Source of the DNA: DATAGF01 sp963834875
Lineage (GTDB): Bacteria > Actinomycetota > Thermoleophilia > Miltoncostaeales > Miltoncostaeaceae
Assembly (NCBI GenBank): GCA_963834875.1
Contig: CAWIDG010000027.1
Location: 248,001 to 312,000 of the forward strand
Direction: 5' to 3'
Length of the DNA: 64,000 nucleotides
A model generated the notes under the pieces. It did not search any database. It was not told the origin of the DNA and saw nothing but the letters and a program-made list of their open reading frames with translations. Below, piece after piece: positions 17,518-27,646 of the stretch (the stretch's first letter is position 1; every line of letters starts with the position of its first letter). The position numbers and the translations under genes are program-made.

Positions 17518-18939
17518 ATGGCGCAGGCGCAACCAGGGGGTCCAGCCGGCACGCATCCGGCCGACGTGCTCGGGATCTTCGGGATCACGGGCGACCTCGC
17601 CACCAGGATGACCCTCCCGTCCCTCTACCGCCTGGAGCGGCGCGGCCTGCTCGACTGCCCGGTGGTGGGCGTCGCGGGAGACGACTGGACGGTCGAGCGG
17701 CTGCGCGATCACGCCCGGACGGCCATCGCGGCAGCGGGCGAGACCGTGGACGAGGCGGTCTTCGGCCGGCTCGCCGGGCGCCTGTCGTACGTCCAGGGCG
17801 ACTTCGCCGACGCGGCGACGTACGGGCGCGTGGCGGCGGCCCTCGGCGGCGCCCGCGCGCCCGTCTTCTACCTCGAGGTGCCGCCCTCGCTGTTCGGCAC
17901 CGTCGTCGGCGGGCTCGCCGGGGCCGGCCTCACCGCGAGCGCACGGGTCGTCGTGGAGAAGCCCTTCGGCCACGACCTCGCCTCGGCCCGCGCGCTCGCC
18001 GCCGATCTGCAGACGCACCTCGACGAGTCCCAGATCTTCCGCATCGACCACTTCCTCGGGAAGATGGGGCTCGAGGAGATCCTCTACCTGCGGCTCGCCA
18101 ACGCGATGCTGGAGCCCCTGTGGAATCGCAGCTACGTTGACTGCGTCCAGATCACCATGGCCGAGACGGTCGGCGTCGAGGACCGGGGGCACTTCTACGA
18201 CCCCGTCGGGGCGCTGCGCGACGTGGTGGTCAACCACCTGATGCAGGTCGTCGCCTCGATCGCGATGGAGCCCCCGGCCGCCAACGACGCCGTCGCCCTG
18301 AAGACCGCCGCGATCACGGTGCTGCGCGCCGTCGACGAGGCCGACCCGGCGCGCTACGTGCGCGGCCAGTACGACGGCTATCGGGCGATCGACGGCGTCG
18401 CCGCGGACTCCACCACGGAGACCTACGCGGCGCTGCGCCTCGAGATCGACGACTGGCGCTGGTGGGGCGTCCCGTTCCTCGTCCGCACCGGCAAGCGCAT
18501 GCCGGCGAAGGTCACCGAGGCGCGCCTGATCTTCAAGACGCCGCCGCCGCTGCGGGGCTTCGCCCGGCCGGGCGAGCGCTCGCCCGAGCCGGACCAGCTC
18601 GTCATGCGCATCGACCCGGGGGCCGCCATCCGCCTGCAGCTCGAGGCGCGGCGCGCCGACGCGCCCGGCCCTCAGCCCATCACCCTCGACATGGAGTTCG
18701 CCGAGGAGGGCGGCGAGGGCCCGAGCCCCTACGAGGTGCTGCTGACGGCGGCGATGGCCGGCGACAGCCTGCGCTTCACGCGCCAGGAGGGGGTCGAGCA
18801 GCAGTGGCGGATCATGCAGCCGCTGCTCGACGCGCCCCCGCCGGTGCAGGCCTACGCGCCGGGGTCGGCCGGGCCGGCCGCCGCCGACGCGCTGGCGGCG
18901 GACCACGGCGGCTGGCGGGGTCCCTGGACGCCGCAGTGA
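17518..18939 (+). CDS. zwf: Glucose-6-phosphate 1-dehydrogenase
   Basis: 473 residues. Oxidises glucose 6-phosphate to 6-phosphogluconolactone with NAD(P)+. N-terminal GITGDLATRMTLPSLY is the coenzyme motif, RIDHFLGKMGLEEI is the substrate-binding/catalytic RIDHYLGK block, and VEKPFGHDLASA and RTGKRMPAKVTE follow in order. First gene of a zwf-tal-pgi-gnd cluster. Reading frame intact, unlike the next three genes. Confidence 0.96.
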   Translation: MAQAQPGGPAGTHPADVLGIFGITGDLATRMTLPSLYRLERRGLLDCPVVGVAGDDWTVERLRDHARTAIAAAGETVDEAVFGRLAGRLSYVQGDFADAATYGRVAAALGGARAPVFYLEVPPSLFGTVVGGLAGAGLTASARVVVEKPFGHDLASARALAADLQTHLDESQIFRIDHFLGKMGLEEILYLRLANAMLEPLWNRSYVDCVQITMAETVGVEDRGHFYDPVGALRDVVVNHLMQVVASIAMEPPAANDAVALKTAAITVLRAVDEADPARYVRGQYDGYRAIDGVAADSTTETYAALRLEIDDWRWWGVPFLVRTGKRMPAKVTEARLIFKTPPPLRGFARPGERSPEPDQLVMRIDPGAAIRLQLEARRADAPGPQPITLDMEFAEEGGEGPSPYEVLLTAAMAGDSLRFTRQEGVEQQWRIMQPLLDAPPPVQAYAPGSAGPAAADALAADHGGWRGPWTPQ

Positions 18940-18985
18940 CCGCCCTCGACGCACCCCACACCGCCGCGCGACCATCGGAGGCGCC

Positions 18986-20079
18986 GTGAAGCCGACCCAG
19001 AAGCTGCACCAGGCGGGCCAGAGCCTCTGGCTCGACAACATCACCCGCGAGCTCCTGACGACCGGCGCGCTGCGGAGCTACATCGACGACCTCGGGATCA
19101 CGGGGCTGACATCGAACCCGACGATCTTCGATCACGCCTTCTCGAGCTCGGACGCCTACGACGACGCGATCCGCGAGGCGGCCGAGGAGGGGCTGGCGCC
19201 GGAGGACGTCTTCTTCCGGCTGGCGATCGAGGACCTGCAGGGCGCCGCCGACCTGTTCCGGCCGGTCTGGGACCGGACGAACGGGATCGACGGGTGGGTG
19301 TCGCTGGAGGTGTCGCCGCGGCTCGCCCGCGACCCGGGGAGCACGCTGGCGGCGGCGGTGGACCGGCTCTGGGCGACGGCCGGACGGCCGAACCTCTTCA
19401 TCAAGATCCCCGGCACCCCCGAGGGGCTCGATGCCATCGAGGAGGCGATCTTCGCCGGCGTGCCGGTGAACGTGACCCTGCTCTTCAGCCGCGAGCAGTA
19501 CCTCGCCGCGGCCGAGCGCCCACATGCGCGGCGTCGAGCGCCGGGTCGAGGCCGGGCTCGATGCGGCGGTGGGGTCGGTCGCGTCGGTGTTCGTCAGCCG
19601 CTGGGACACCTCGCCGGAGGCGAAGGCGCGGCCGGAGCGCGAGCGGAACGCGCTCGGCATCGCCCAGGCGAAGCTCAGCTACGCCGCCTACCGCGAGCTG
19701 CTCGACTCGCCCCGCTGGGGGCGGCTGGCCAACGAGGGGGCGCAGCCGCAGCGGCTGCTGTGGGCGAGCACGGGCACCAAGGACCCGGAGGCCTCGGACG
19801 TCCTCTACGTCCGCGCGCTGGCGGCGCCCCTGACCGTCAACACGATGCCCGAGAAGACCCTTCTGGCCTTCGGCGACCACGGCGAGGTGTCCGACTTCCT
19901 GCCCGCCGACGGGGGCGACGCCCAGCGTGGTGACCGACCGCTTCACCGCCGACGGCGTGGACCTCGGGGCGCTGGCCGAGCGCCTCCAGGCCGAGGGGGC
20001 GGCCGCGTTCGTCACGTCGTGGGACGAGCTCCTGCAGACCATCGAGGAGCGCTCGGCAGCCCTCGCGGGCCGACGGTGA
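18986..20079 (+). CDS. tal: Transaldolase, broken by two +1 shifts
   Basis: Rebuilt length 363 residues, the Mycobacterium/cyanobacterial-type large transaldolase. Transfers dihydroxyacetone units between sedoheptulose 7-phosphate and glyceraldehyde 3-phosphate. GLTSNPTIFDHA, the Schiff-base lysine region NLFIKIPGT and GVPVNVTLLFS are present, and later WASTGTKDP and NTMPEKTLLAF. Frame breaks at about 19517 (..YLAAAE to AHMRGVERR) and about 19920 (..LPADGGD to VVTDRFTADG); one base removed at each gives a whole protein. Start GTG 18986 follows GGAGG. The stop overlaps the pgi GTG by 4 bases. Confidence 0.93.
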
Positions 20080-21702
20080 GCCCGCTCCGGGACGGGCCGA
20101 CCTGGCGGGCGCTCGAGGAGCACCACGGGCGGATCGGCGACCTGCACCTGCGCGACCTGTTCTCCGAGGACCCGGGCCGCGGGGAGCGCCTCGTGGCCGA
20201 GGGCGCCGGCCTCTTCCTCGACTACTCGAAGAACCGGGTCACCGACGAGACGATGGCGCTCCTCGTCGCCCTGGCGGAGGAGCGCGGCCTGGGCGAGCGG
20301 ATCGAGGCGATGTTCCGCGGCGAGCGGATCAACGTGACCGAGGACCGGGCCGTCCTGCACGTCGCGCTGCGCGCGCCGCGGGGCGTCCGCATCGAGGTCG
20401 ACGGCGTCGACGTCGTCCCGCAGGTGCACGAGGTGCTCGACCGGATGGCGGCGTTCTGCGACCGGGTGCGCGGCGGCGGGTGGACGGGCGCGTCGGGGAA
20501 GCCGATCCGCAACGTCGTCAACATCGGCATCGGCGGGTCGGACCTGGGGCCGGTGATGGCCTACGAGGCGCTGCGGCACTACTCGCGGCGCGACATGGCC
20601 TTCCGCTTCGTCTCGAACGTTCAACGGCATCGACTTCGTCGAGGCGACCCGCGACCTCGACCCCGCCGAGACCCTCTTCATCGTCTCGTCGAAGACCTTC
20701 ACGACCCTCGAGACCATGACCAACGCGCGCACCGCCCGCGACTGGGCGCTCGCGGCGCTGGGCGACGAGTCGGCCGTCGCGAAGCACTTCGTGGCCGTCT
20801 CGACGAACGAGGAGGGGGTGCGCGATTTCGGCATCGACCCCGCGAACATGTTCGGCTTCTGGGACTGGGTCGGCGGCCGCTACTCGATGGACTCGGCCAT
20901 CGGCCTGTTCGACGATGCTCGCGGTCGGCCCCGAGGCGTTCCGCGAGATGCTCGCCGGCTTCCACGCGATGGACGAGCACTTCCGCACGACCCCGTTCGA
21001 GCGCAACCTGCCGGCGCTGATGGGGCTGCTGGCGGTCTGGTACGGCGACTTCTTCGGCGCCCAGACCGTCGCGGTGCTGCCGTACGCGCGCTACCTCGTG
21101 CGCTTCCCGGCCTACCTCCAGCAGCTCACGATGGAGTCGAACGGCAAGCGCGTGACGCTGGAGGGCGCGGCGGTCGACTCCGAGACCGGGGCCGTCTACT
21201 GGGGCGAGCCGGGCACCAACGGCCAGCACTCCTTCTACCAGCTCATCCATCAGGGGACGAAGCTGATCCCGGCCGACCTGATCGGGTTCGCCAACAGCCT
21301 CGCCCCGCTCGGCCGCCACCAGGACCTGCTGATGGCGAACGTGTTCGCCCAGGCCGAGGCGCTGGCCTTCGGCAAGACCGAGGAGGAGGTGGCGGCCGAG
21401 GAGACCGAGGCGTGGCGCGTGCCCCACCGCGTCTTCCCCGGCAACCGCCCCACCAACACGATCCTCGCCGACCGCCTCACGCCGCACGCCCTCGGCGCGC
21501 TGGTGGCGCTCTACGAGCACAGCGTCTTCACCCAGGGCACGGTGTGGGGCATCAACTCGTTCGACCAGTGGGGCGTGGAGCTGGGCAAGGTGCTGGCGTC
21601 CCGCATCGTCGACGAGCTCGAGCGCGAGGACGACGCCGGCGCTGGACGCACGACTCGTTGACGAACGCGCTGATCCGCCGCTACCGCAACGCCCGCGACT
21701 AA
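20076..21702 (+). CDS. pgi: Glucose-6-phosphate isomerase, broken by at least three frame shifts
   Basis: Rebuilt length about 540 residues. Interconverts glucose and fructose 6-phosphates. Visible blocks: LFLDYSKNRVTDETM, NIGIGGSDLGPVMAYEAL, IVSSKTFTTLETMTNA, GGRYSMDSAIG, GTNGQHSFYQLIHQGT and INSFDQWGVELGK. Frame breaks are at about 20619 (..FVSN to NGIDFVEATRD) and about 20914 (..AIGLFD to MLAVGPEAF), each one surplus base. Near 21630-21645 a net shift of two surplus (or one missing) bases joins EDD to WTHDSLTNALIRRYR. GTG start overlaps the tal stop; gnd follows by 18 bp. Confidence 0.93.
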
Positions 21703-21720
21703 GGACGAAGGAGGACGACG

Positions 21721-22733
21721 ATGGCGCAGCTCGGGATGGTGGGCCTCGGCCGGATGGGCGCGGGGCTCGTGCAGCGGCTCATGCGCGACGGCCACGACTG
21801 CGTCGTCTACGACACGAGCCCGGACGCGGTCGCGAGCCTGGCGGAGGGCGGGGCGACCGGCGCCGAGTCGCTCGAGGACTTCGTCGCCAAGCTGTCGGCG
21901 CCGCGGGCGGCCTGGGTGATGATCCCCGCCTCGATCACCGGGAGCGGTCGTCGACGAGCTCGCCGGGCTGATGGACGCCGACGACGTCATCATCGACGGC
22001 GGCAACAGCTACTACCGCGACGACATCCATCGCGCCGAGAAGCTGAAGCCGAAGGGGATCCACTACATCGACTGCGGCACCAGCGGCGGCGTCTTCGGCC
22101 TGGAGCGCGGCTTCTGCCTGATGATCGGCGGCGAGGAGGAGCCGGTGCGGCGCCTCGACCCCATCTTCCGCTCGATCGCGCCGGGCGAGGGCGAGGCGCC
22201 CCCGACCCCGGGCCGCAAGGAGGGCGGGACGGCGCAGCACGGCTACCTCCACTGCGGGGCCTCCGGCGCGGGCCACTTCGTGAAGATGGTCCACAACGGC
22301 ATCGAGTACGGCGTCATGGCGGCCTACGCCGAGGGTCTGAACGTCCTGCACCGCGCCAACATCGGCTCCGAGGAGGTGCAGGCGAGCGCCGAGATCGCGC
22401 CTCTCGACAACCCCGAGTACTACCGCTACGACATCGACGTCCCCGAGGTCGCCGAGGTGCTGGCGCCGCGGCAGCGTGATCGCGTCCTGGCTGCTCGACC
22501 TGACGGCCGCCGCCCTCGCGACCGACCCGACCCTCGAGGACCTCTCGGGGAAGGTGTCGGACTCGGGCGAGGGCCGCTGGACGATCCACGCGGCGGTGGA
22601 CGAGGGGGTGCCGGTGCCGGTGCTCACGGCGTCCCTCTTCGAGCGGTTCTCGTCGCGCGGCGAGTCCCACTACGCCGACCGGCTCCTGTCGGCGATGCGC
22701 CAGCAGTTCGGCGGTCACCTCGAGCTGAAGTGA
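21721..22733 (+). CDS. gnd: 6-Phosphogluconate dehydrogenase, short decarboxylating form, broken by two +1 shifts
   Basis: Rebuilt length 336 residues, the short form of the family. Oxidatively decarboxylates 6-phosphogluconate to ribulose 5-phosphate. MVGLGRMGAGLVQRL is the coenzyme motif, DGGNSYYRDD and GASGAGHFVKMVHNGIEYG carry substrate and catalytic residues (Lys in FVKMVHNG). Frame breaks at about 21945 (..MIPASITG to VVDELAGLMD) and 22460 (..DVPEVAEV to WRRGSVIASWLLDL). AAGGAGGACG just upstream fixes the ATG at 21721. Last gene of the zwf-tal-pgi-gnd cluster. Confidence 0.93.
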
Positions 22734-22737
22734 CGAA

Positions 22738-22753
22738 CGGGCGGGTCCGCCCG
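22738..22753. terminator. Hairpin after gnd
   Basis: CGGGCGG and CCGCCCG form a perfect 7-bp stem with a 2-base loop, starting 5 bp after the gnd stop. There is no T-tract, so this is a candidate hairpin end rather than a proven intrinsic terminator. It separates the sugar phosphate operon from coxB. Confidence 0.4.
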
Positions 22754-22865
22754 CGGGCCCCACCGGGGCTCGCCGAGGCGCTCTCGGCTTGCCCGGCCTG
22801 AGCGGCGCCCGGTAGGTTCCCCCGCGGGGCATTCCGCTGGCCGGCCGGCGCGGGGGTGTGGCTCG

Positions 22866-23496
22866 GTGCGAGACGAGTTCCAGGATCTCTTCGCGCTCTA
22901 TGCCCCGATCGCCGCCGCCGTGTTCGCGGCGGTCGTCCTCGCGTACCTGACCATCGTCGTGCGGTTCCGCCGGCGCCGCGGCGCCGTGGCGGTCGAGCCG
23001 CCCCAGCCCAGCGACCGCTGGCGCTGGGAGCTGGCCTACGCGGTGCTGCTCGCCATCGTCGCGGCGGTGCTGATCACGTTCAGCCTCAGGGCGGCGGATC
23101 GCGTTCGACCGGCTCTCGGCGGACCCCGGACTGACGATCGACGTCACGGCCTTCAAGTGGCAGTGGGCGTTCAGCTACCGCGACGAGGGCGTGAGGATCG
23201 AGGGCGTCGAGGGCGAGTACCCCACCCTGACGGTGCCGACCGACACCACCGTGCGCTTCACGCTGCGCTCGAACGACGTGATCCACGCGTTCTGGGTCCC
23301 CGACGTCCGGTTCAAGCGCGACGCCTTCCCGAACCGCACCACCGAGTTCGACCTGCGCTTCGATGAGACCGGCCGGCACGAGGGGATCTGCGCCGAGTTC
23401 TGCGGCCTCGACCACACGATCATGCGGTTCGAGGTCGACGCGCTGCCGCCGGCCGAGTTCGCGCGCTGGCTCGACCAGGCGCGAGGCGCGTCGTGA
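22866..23496 (+). CDS. coxB: Cytochrome c oxidase subunit II, broken by one +1 shift
   Basis: Rebuilt length 209 residues: two N-terminal membrane helices (about 9-35 and 58-78) and a C-terminal cupredoxin domain. Receives electrons through the binuclear CuA centre; ligands lie in IHAFWVPDV and CAEFCGLDHTIM (Cys-x3-Cys-x3-His-x2-Met). The aromatic block TAFKWQWAFSY is present. Frame breaks at about 23103 (..SLRAADR to FDRLSADPG), one surplus base. GTG start at 22866; the stop overlaps coxA. Confidence 0.93.
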
Positions 23497-25110
23497 CCAC
23501 GACCACGATCCGGCAGCCCGCCGGCGGCCTCTACGGCTGGCTCGCCGCCGCCGACCACAAGCGCATCGCGCTGATGTCGATGGCCGCCGGGCTGCTCTTC
23601 TTCGTGGTGAGCGGCGCCAACGCGCTGCTCGTGCGCCTCGAGCTGGCCCGGCCGGGCGAGCAGGTGCTCTCGCGCGACACCTTCAACGAGGCGTTCACGA
23701 TGCACGGCGCGGGGATGGTCTACCTGTTCGTGACGCCCGTGGCGCTCGCGCTGGGCGTCTACATGGTCCCGCTCCAGGTGGGCGCGGCGCAGATCATGGC
23801 CCCCCGGCTCGTCCTGTTCGGGTTCTGGCTCTACGTCATCGGCGGGGTGATCATGCAGGCCGCCTGGCTCACCGCCGACGGGCCGGGCAAGGCGGGCTGG
23901 ACGGCCTACGTGCCCCTCTCCGACGCGGTCAACACGCCCGGCACCGGCATGGACATGTTCCTGCTGGGGGTGATCCTCGCGACCGCCGGGGGCCTGCTGT
24001 TCGCGGCGTGCACCCTCGGAACCATCCTGCGACTGCGCGCGCCCGGCATGACGATGCTGCGCATGCCCGTCTTCTGCTGGACGATGCTCGTGACCTGCCT
24101 GATGGTCGTGATGACCTTCCCGGTGCTCATCGCCGCAATGGCGATGGTGCTGGCCGACCGCCACGGCGCGGGCATCTTCGACGGGTCGAGCGGGCCGATC
24201 TCGTTCCAGAACCTGTTCTGGTTCTACGGCCACCCGGTGGTCTACGTGTGGTTCTTCCCGTTCCTCGGGGTGGTCGCCGAGGTCGTCGCGGTGTTCTCGG
24301 GCCGGCGCCTGTGGGGCTATCGCACGCTGACCTTCGCGCTGCTGGCCTTCACCGCCCTGTCGATGAGCGTCTGGGCCCACCACATGTTCACGACGGGCCA
24401 GTCCAACAACAAGTACTTCGCGCTCACGTCGACCCTGCTGCTCGTGCCGGCGGGCATCGAGTACCTGGGCCTCGGGGCGACGATGTGGCGCGGGTCGATA
24501 CGCCTGACGACGCCGCTGCTGTTCGCCCTGGCGTTCGCGATCCAGTTCCTGATCGGCGGCCTGACGGGGATCATGCTGGGCGCGCCGGCGCTCGACTACC
24601 AGCTCCACGACAGCTACTTCGTCGTGGCCCACTTCCACTACACGGCGTTCGGCGGGGCGCTCTTCGGGGCCTTCGCGGCCGCCTACTACTGGTTCCCGAA
24701 GATGACCGGGCTGGTGCTGCGGGACGGGCTCGGGAAGCTGCACTTCTGGCTGATGGTGCTGGGCTTCAACCTCACCTTCTTCCCGATGTTCCTGGCCGGG
24801 TGGGCCGGCATGCCGCGGCGGGTGGCCGACTATCCCGCGACCGGGCTGCTGGAGGGCGCGAACCTGGCGTCCACGATCGGCGGCTTCGTGCTGACCGTGG
24901 CGGTCCTGATCTTCATCGCCAACGTGATCCTCTCGCCTCATGGACCGCCGCCCGGCCGTCGCCGACCCCTGGGGCGGCTTCACGCTCGAGTGGGCGACGG
25001 GCTCGCCGCCGCCGCCGCTGAACTTCTCCGAACCGCTCCCGCCCATCACCTCCGAGACGCCCGTGCTGGACCGGCGGATCGGGCCGCCCGTCGCCGAGGC
25101 GAGACCGTGA
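23493..25110 (+). CDS. coxA: Cytochrome c oxidase subunit I, broken by one +1 shift near the C-terminus
   Basis: Rebuilt length 538 residues, twelve membrane helices. Heme-copper oxygen-reducing subunit. TMHGAGMVYLF carries a heme a ligand; WFYGHPVVYVWFFPFLG holds the CuB His and cross-linked Tyr; VWAHHMFTTG gives the other CuB histidines; FHYTAFGGALFGAFA carries the heme a and a3 ligands. The usual Glu of GHPEVY is Val here, so the canonical D-channel glutamate is absent, as in A2-type oxidases. Frame breaks at about 24935 (..IANVILS to LMDRRPAVADPWGG). GTG overlaps coxB; GTGA overlap with the next gene. Confidence 0.95.
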
Positions 25111-25454
25111 CCGCCGGCTGGGCCTACGTCGTCCTCTGGGGCGTCCTGCTGGCGATCCTGGCCGTGCTCCACCTCGCGTTCGACCTGGACGGGCTCCAGC
25201 TGGGGCTGGCGATCGGGGCCGCGGCCGCCGTACTGGCGCTGGGGGCGCTGCTGGCGGCGCGACCGCCCCGCGAGGGCATCCGGCTGCTTCCCGAGAACAG
25301 CTACGCGACGGTCATGCTCGCGGTGGGCGCCGTGATGGTCGCGCTCGGCCTCCTGTTCGGCCAGTGGCTCTATCTGATCGGCGCCGGGGTGGTCGTCCTC
25401 GGGGCGGCGGGGATCGCGCGCGAGGTCCTGGCGTCGCGGCGGAGCGCCGGATGA
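25107..25454 (+). CDS. Small membrane protein, probable cytochrome oxidase accessory subunit
   Basis: 115 residues, GTG start overlapping coxA. About four hydrophobic segments (residues 5-22, 27-46, 66-85, 87-103) and a basic C-terminus. Size, helices and place directly after coxA suggest the actinobacterial subunit IV role, but no diagnostic motif is seen. No subunit III (coxC) gene is found in the window. Confidence 0.6.
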   Translation: MTAGWAYVVLWGVLLAILAVLHLAFDLDGLQLGLAIGAAAAVLALGALLAARPPREGIRLLPENSYATVMLAVGAVMVALGLLFGQWLYLIGAGVVVLGAAGIAREVLASRRSAG

Positions 25455-26068
25455 GGCTGCGCGCGCTCGCCCTCCTCGCCGGGATCGCGGCCCTGGAGGC
25501 CGCGATCCTGCTGCCCGCGGACTCGCTCTCGTCGCACGTGATCTCCCACGCGCTCGTCGCCGTGGTCGCCGCGCCGCTGCTGGTGCTCGCGGCGCCGCTC
25601 GGCGTCGCCCTGCGCCCCCTCTCCCCCGCCCGCCGGCGGCGCGTCGTCGGCGCGCTGCGGCGGAGCCCCCTGGGGTCGCCGGCCGCGCCCGTCGCGGCCT
25701 GGGCGGCGTTCATCGCGGCCCACTGGGCCGCCCTCCTCGTGGCGGGCACCCAGCACCACGTCACGGGACTCGGGCACCTGGGCCTGCACGCGATGCTGCT
25801 GGTCGCCGGGGTGCTGTTCTGGCTGCCGGTGCTCGGCCGCGGGCAGGTCGTGCCGCGGCTGCGCGGCCCGGCCGCGGGCCTCTACCTGTTCCTGGCGATG
25901 CCCGCCGCGGACCTCACCGCCGTCTGGCTCATGGCCAGGGGGGAGACGGGCGCAGCGGGGGTCATGCTCGCGGCGATGCTCCCCCTCGGCATCGCGGCGG
26001 TGGCGGTCTCGTGGAGCTGGATCCTGCGCGAGGAGCGCATCGCCAGGGCGGGCGAGGCGGCGCGATGA
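25451..26068 (+). CDS. ctaG: CtaG-like cytochrome c oxidase assembly protein
   Basis: 205 residues, at least five membrane helices. The pattern LSSHVISHALVAVVAAPLLVLAAP, the AAHWAALL and HLGLHAMLLVAGVLFWLPVLG blocks with conserved histidines match the caa3-type CtaG (DUF1404-like) family rather than mitochondrial Cox11. It helps metal delivery or assembly of the oxidase. Overlaps both neighbours by 4 bases within the cox-qcr chain. Confidence 0.75.
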   Translation: MRLRALALLAGIAALEAAILLPADSLSSHVISHALVAVVAAPLLVLAAPLGVALRPLSPARRRRVVGALRRSPLGSPAAPVAAWAAFIAAHWAALLVAGTQHHVTGLGHLGLHAMLLVAGVLFWLPVLGRGQVVPRLRGPAAGLYLFLAMPAADLTAVWLMARGETGAAGVMLAAMLPLGIAAVAVSWSWILREERIARAGEAAR

Positions 26069-26779
26069 GGCGGCTCCTCATCCTCCTCGCGGCGGTGATC
26101 TGCGGCTGCCTGGTCCCGTCGGCCGCGGCGGGCCAGACCGGCGACCCGGCGGCCGCGGGCCGGACGCTCTTCCTCGAGGGCTGCGCGTCCTGCCACGGCC
26201 AGGACGCGCGCGGGACGGACCGGGCCCCCGACCTGCACGGCGTCGGGGCGCTGTCGGCCGACTTCTACCTGCGCACCGGGCGGATGCCGCTGGCCGTGCC
26301 GGGCGAGGAGCCGCTGCGCACGGAGCCGCTGTACTCGGAGGAGGAGATCCAGGCCCTGGTGGCCTACGTCGCCTCGCTCGGCGGCCCGCCGGTCCCGGAG
26401 GTGGACCCGGCTGCCGGCGACCTGAGCGAGGGCGAGCGGCTCTTCACCCTGTTCTGCGCCGGCTGCCACGGCAAGCTGGCCAAGGGCGGGCGTCGTCACC
26501 GGCGCCATCGCGCCGTCGCTGGACGAGTCGACGCCGGTCCAGGTCGCCCAGGCGATCCGCATCGGCCCCTACGTGATGCCGCCGTTCGACGATGCGCTCA
26601 TCGACCAGCGGCAGCTCGACTCCATCGTGGCCTACGTCGAGAAGACCCAGGACCCTGACAACCCCGGCGGCTGGGACCTCGGCGGCGTCGGCCCGATCCC
26701 CGAGGGGATGGTGGCCTTCTTCATCGGGCTCGTGGCCCTGCTGATCGTGTCCCGTCTGCTCGGGGAGCGCGGCTCGTGA
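26065..26779 (+). CDS. qcrC: Diheme cytochrome c of the menaquinol-cytochrome c reductase, broken by one +1 shift
   Basis: Rebuilt length 237 residues: signal peptide (1-22), two c-type heme sites CASCH and CAGCH, and a C-terminal anchor helix (VAFFIGLVALLIV). This is the actinobacterial QcrC layout, in which the diheme subunit replaces cytochrome c1 plus c and passes electrons straight to CoxB. Frame breaks at about 26490 (..GKLAKGG to VVTGAIAPS). Axial methionine is likely in YVMPPFDD. ATG overlaps ctaG; GTGA overlap with qcrA. Confidence 0.92.
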
Positions 26780-27646
26780 GCCGCGACCGCGCCGAGCTCG
26801 CGGCCGCCGCGTTCCTGGGCCTCGCCGCGGCGGCGGGCATCGCGGCGATCGTCGTCTACATCGTCACCGACGACACCCAGCTCCTCGGGCTCACCCTGGG
26901 GCTCGCGTTCCTGGGCGTGGCCGGGGCGCTGATCGTGGCGGGCCTGCGCCTCTACCCGCCTCAGAAGGTCGTGGAGGAGCGGCCCCCCGCGGCCGACGAG
27001 GCGGCCGAGACCGAGGTGGAGCAGGCCGTGGAGACGGCGGCCGGGGGCATCTCGCGGCGGAGGCTGCTCGCCGGCGCCGCCGGCGCCGCCGGCGCGGCCC
27101 TGGGCGGCGCGCTGATCGTGCCGCTCGGGTCGCTCGGCCCCTTCCAGCAGGGGGAGAGCTTCGACGACCTCCCGTGGCAGGACGGCGTGCGCCTCGTGGA
27201 CGACGAGGGCGCGCCCATCCCCGCCGACGCGCTCCAGCCGCGGCGCGTTCACGACCGCGTTCCCCGAGGGCGCCGACAAGCGCGAGCTCGGCTCGCCGGT
27301 GGTGGTGCTGCGGCTGCCCGAGGGCGCGGACGACCTCGACCCCGAGCAGGCGGCGATCGCCCCGCGCGGGATCCTCGCCTTCTCGCGCATCTGCACCCAC
27401 GCCGGCTGCGCCATCGCCCTCTCCCGCACGCCGCTCTTCCCGCCCGAGGCCCCGAGCCCGGCGCTGGTCTGCCCCTGCCACTACTCCACCTTCGACGTCC
27501 GCCAGGCGGGCAAGGTGATCTTCGGCCCGGCGGGGCGCGACCTGCCCCAGCTCCCCCTGCGCATCGGCGACGACGGCATCCTGACGGCCGCCGGCCCGCT
27601 CTCCGGCAAGCCGGGGCCGTCCTACCTCACGGTGCGCAAGACGTGA
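26776..27646 (+). CDS. qcrA: Rieske iron-sulfur subunit of the bc complex, broken by one +1 shift
   Basis: Rebuilt length 289 residues. Membrane helices at about 8-28 and 36-55, then a twin-arginine-like SRRRLLAG before a third hydrophobic stretch, as in actinobacterial QcrA. The [2Fe-2S] ligands lie in CTHAGC and CPCHYSTFD. Frame breaks at about 27246 (..ADALQPRR to FTTAFPEGAD). GTG start overlaps qcrC and the stop overlaps qcrB. Confidence 0.93.
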
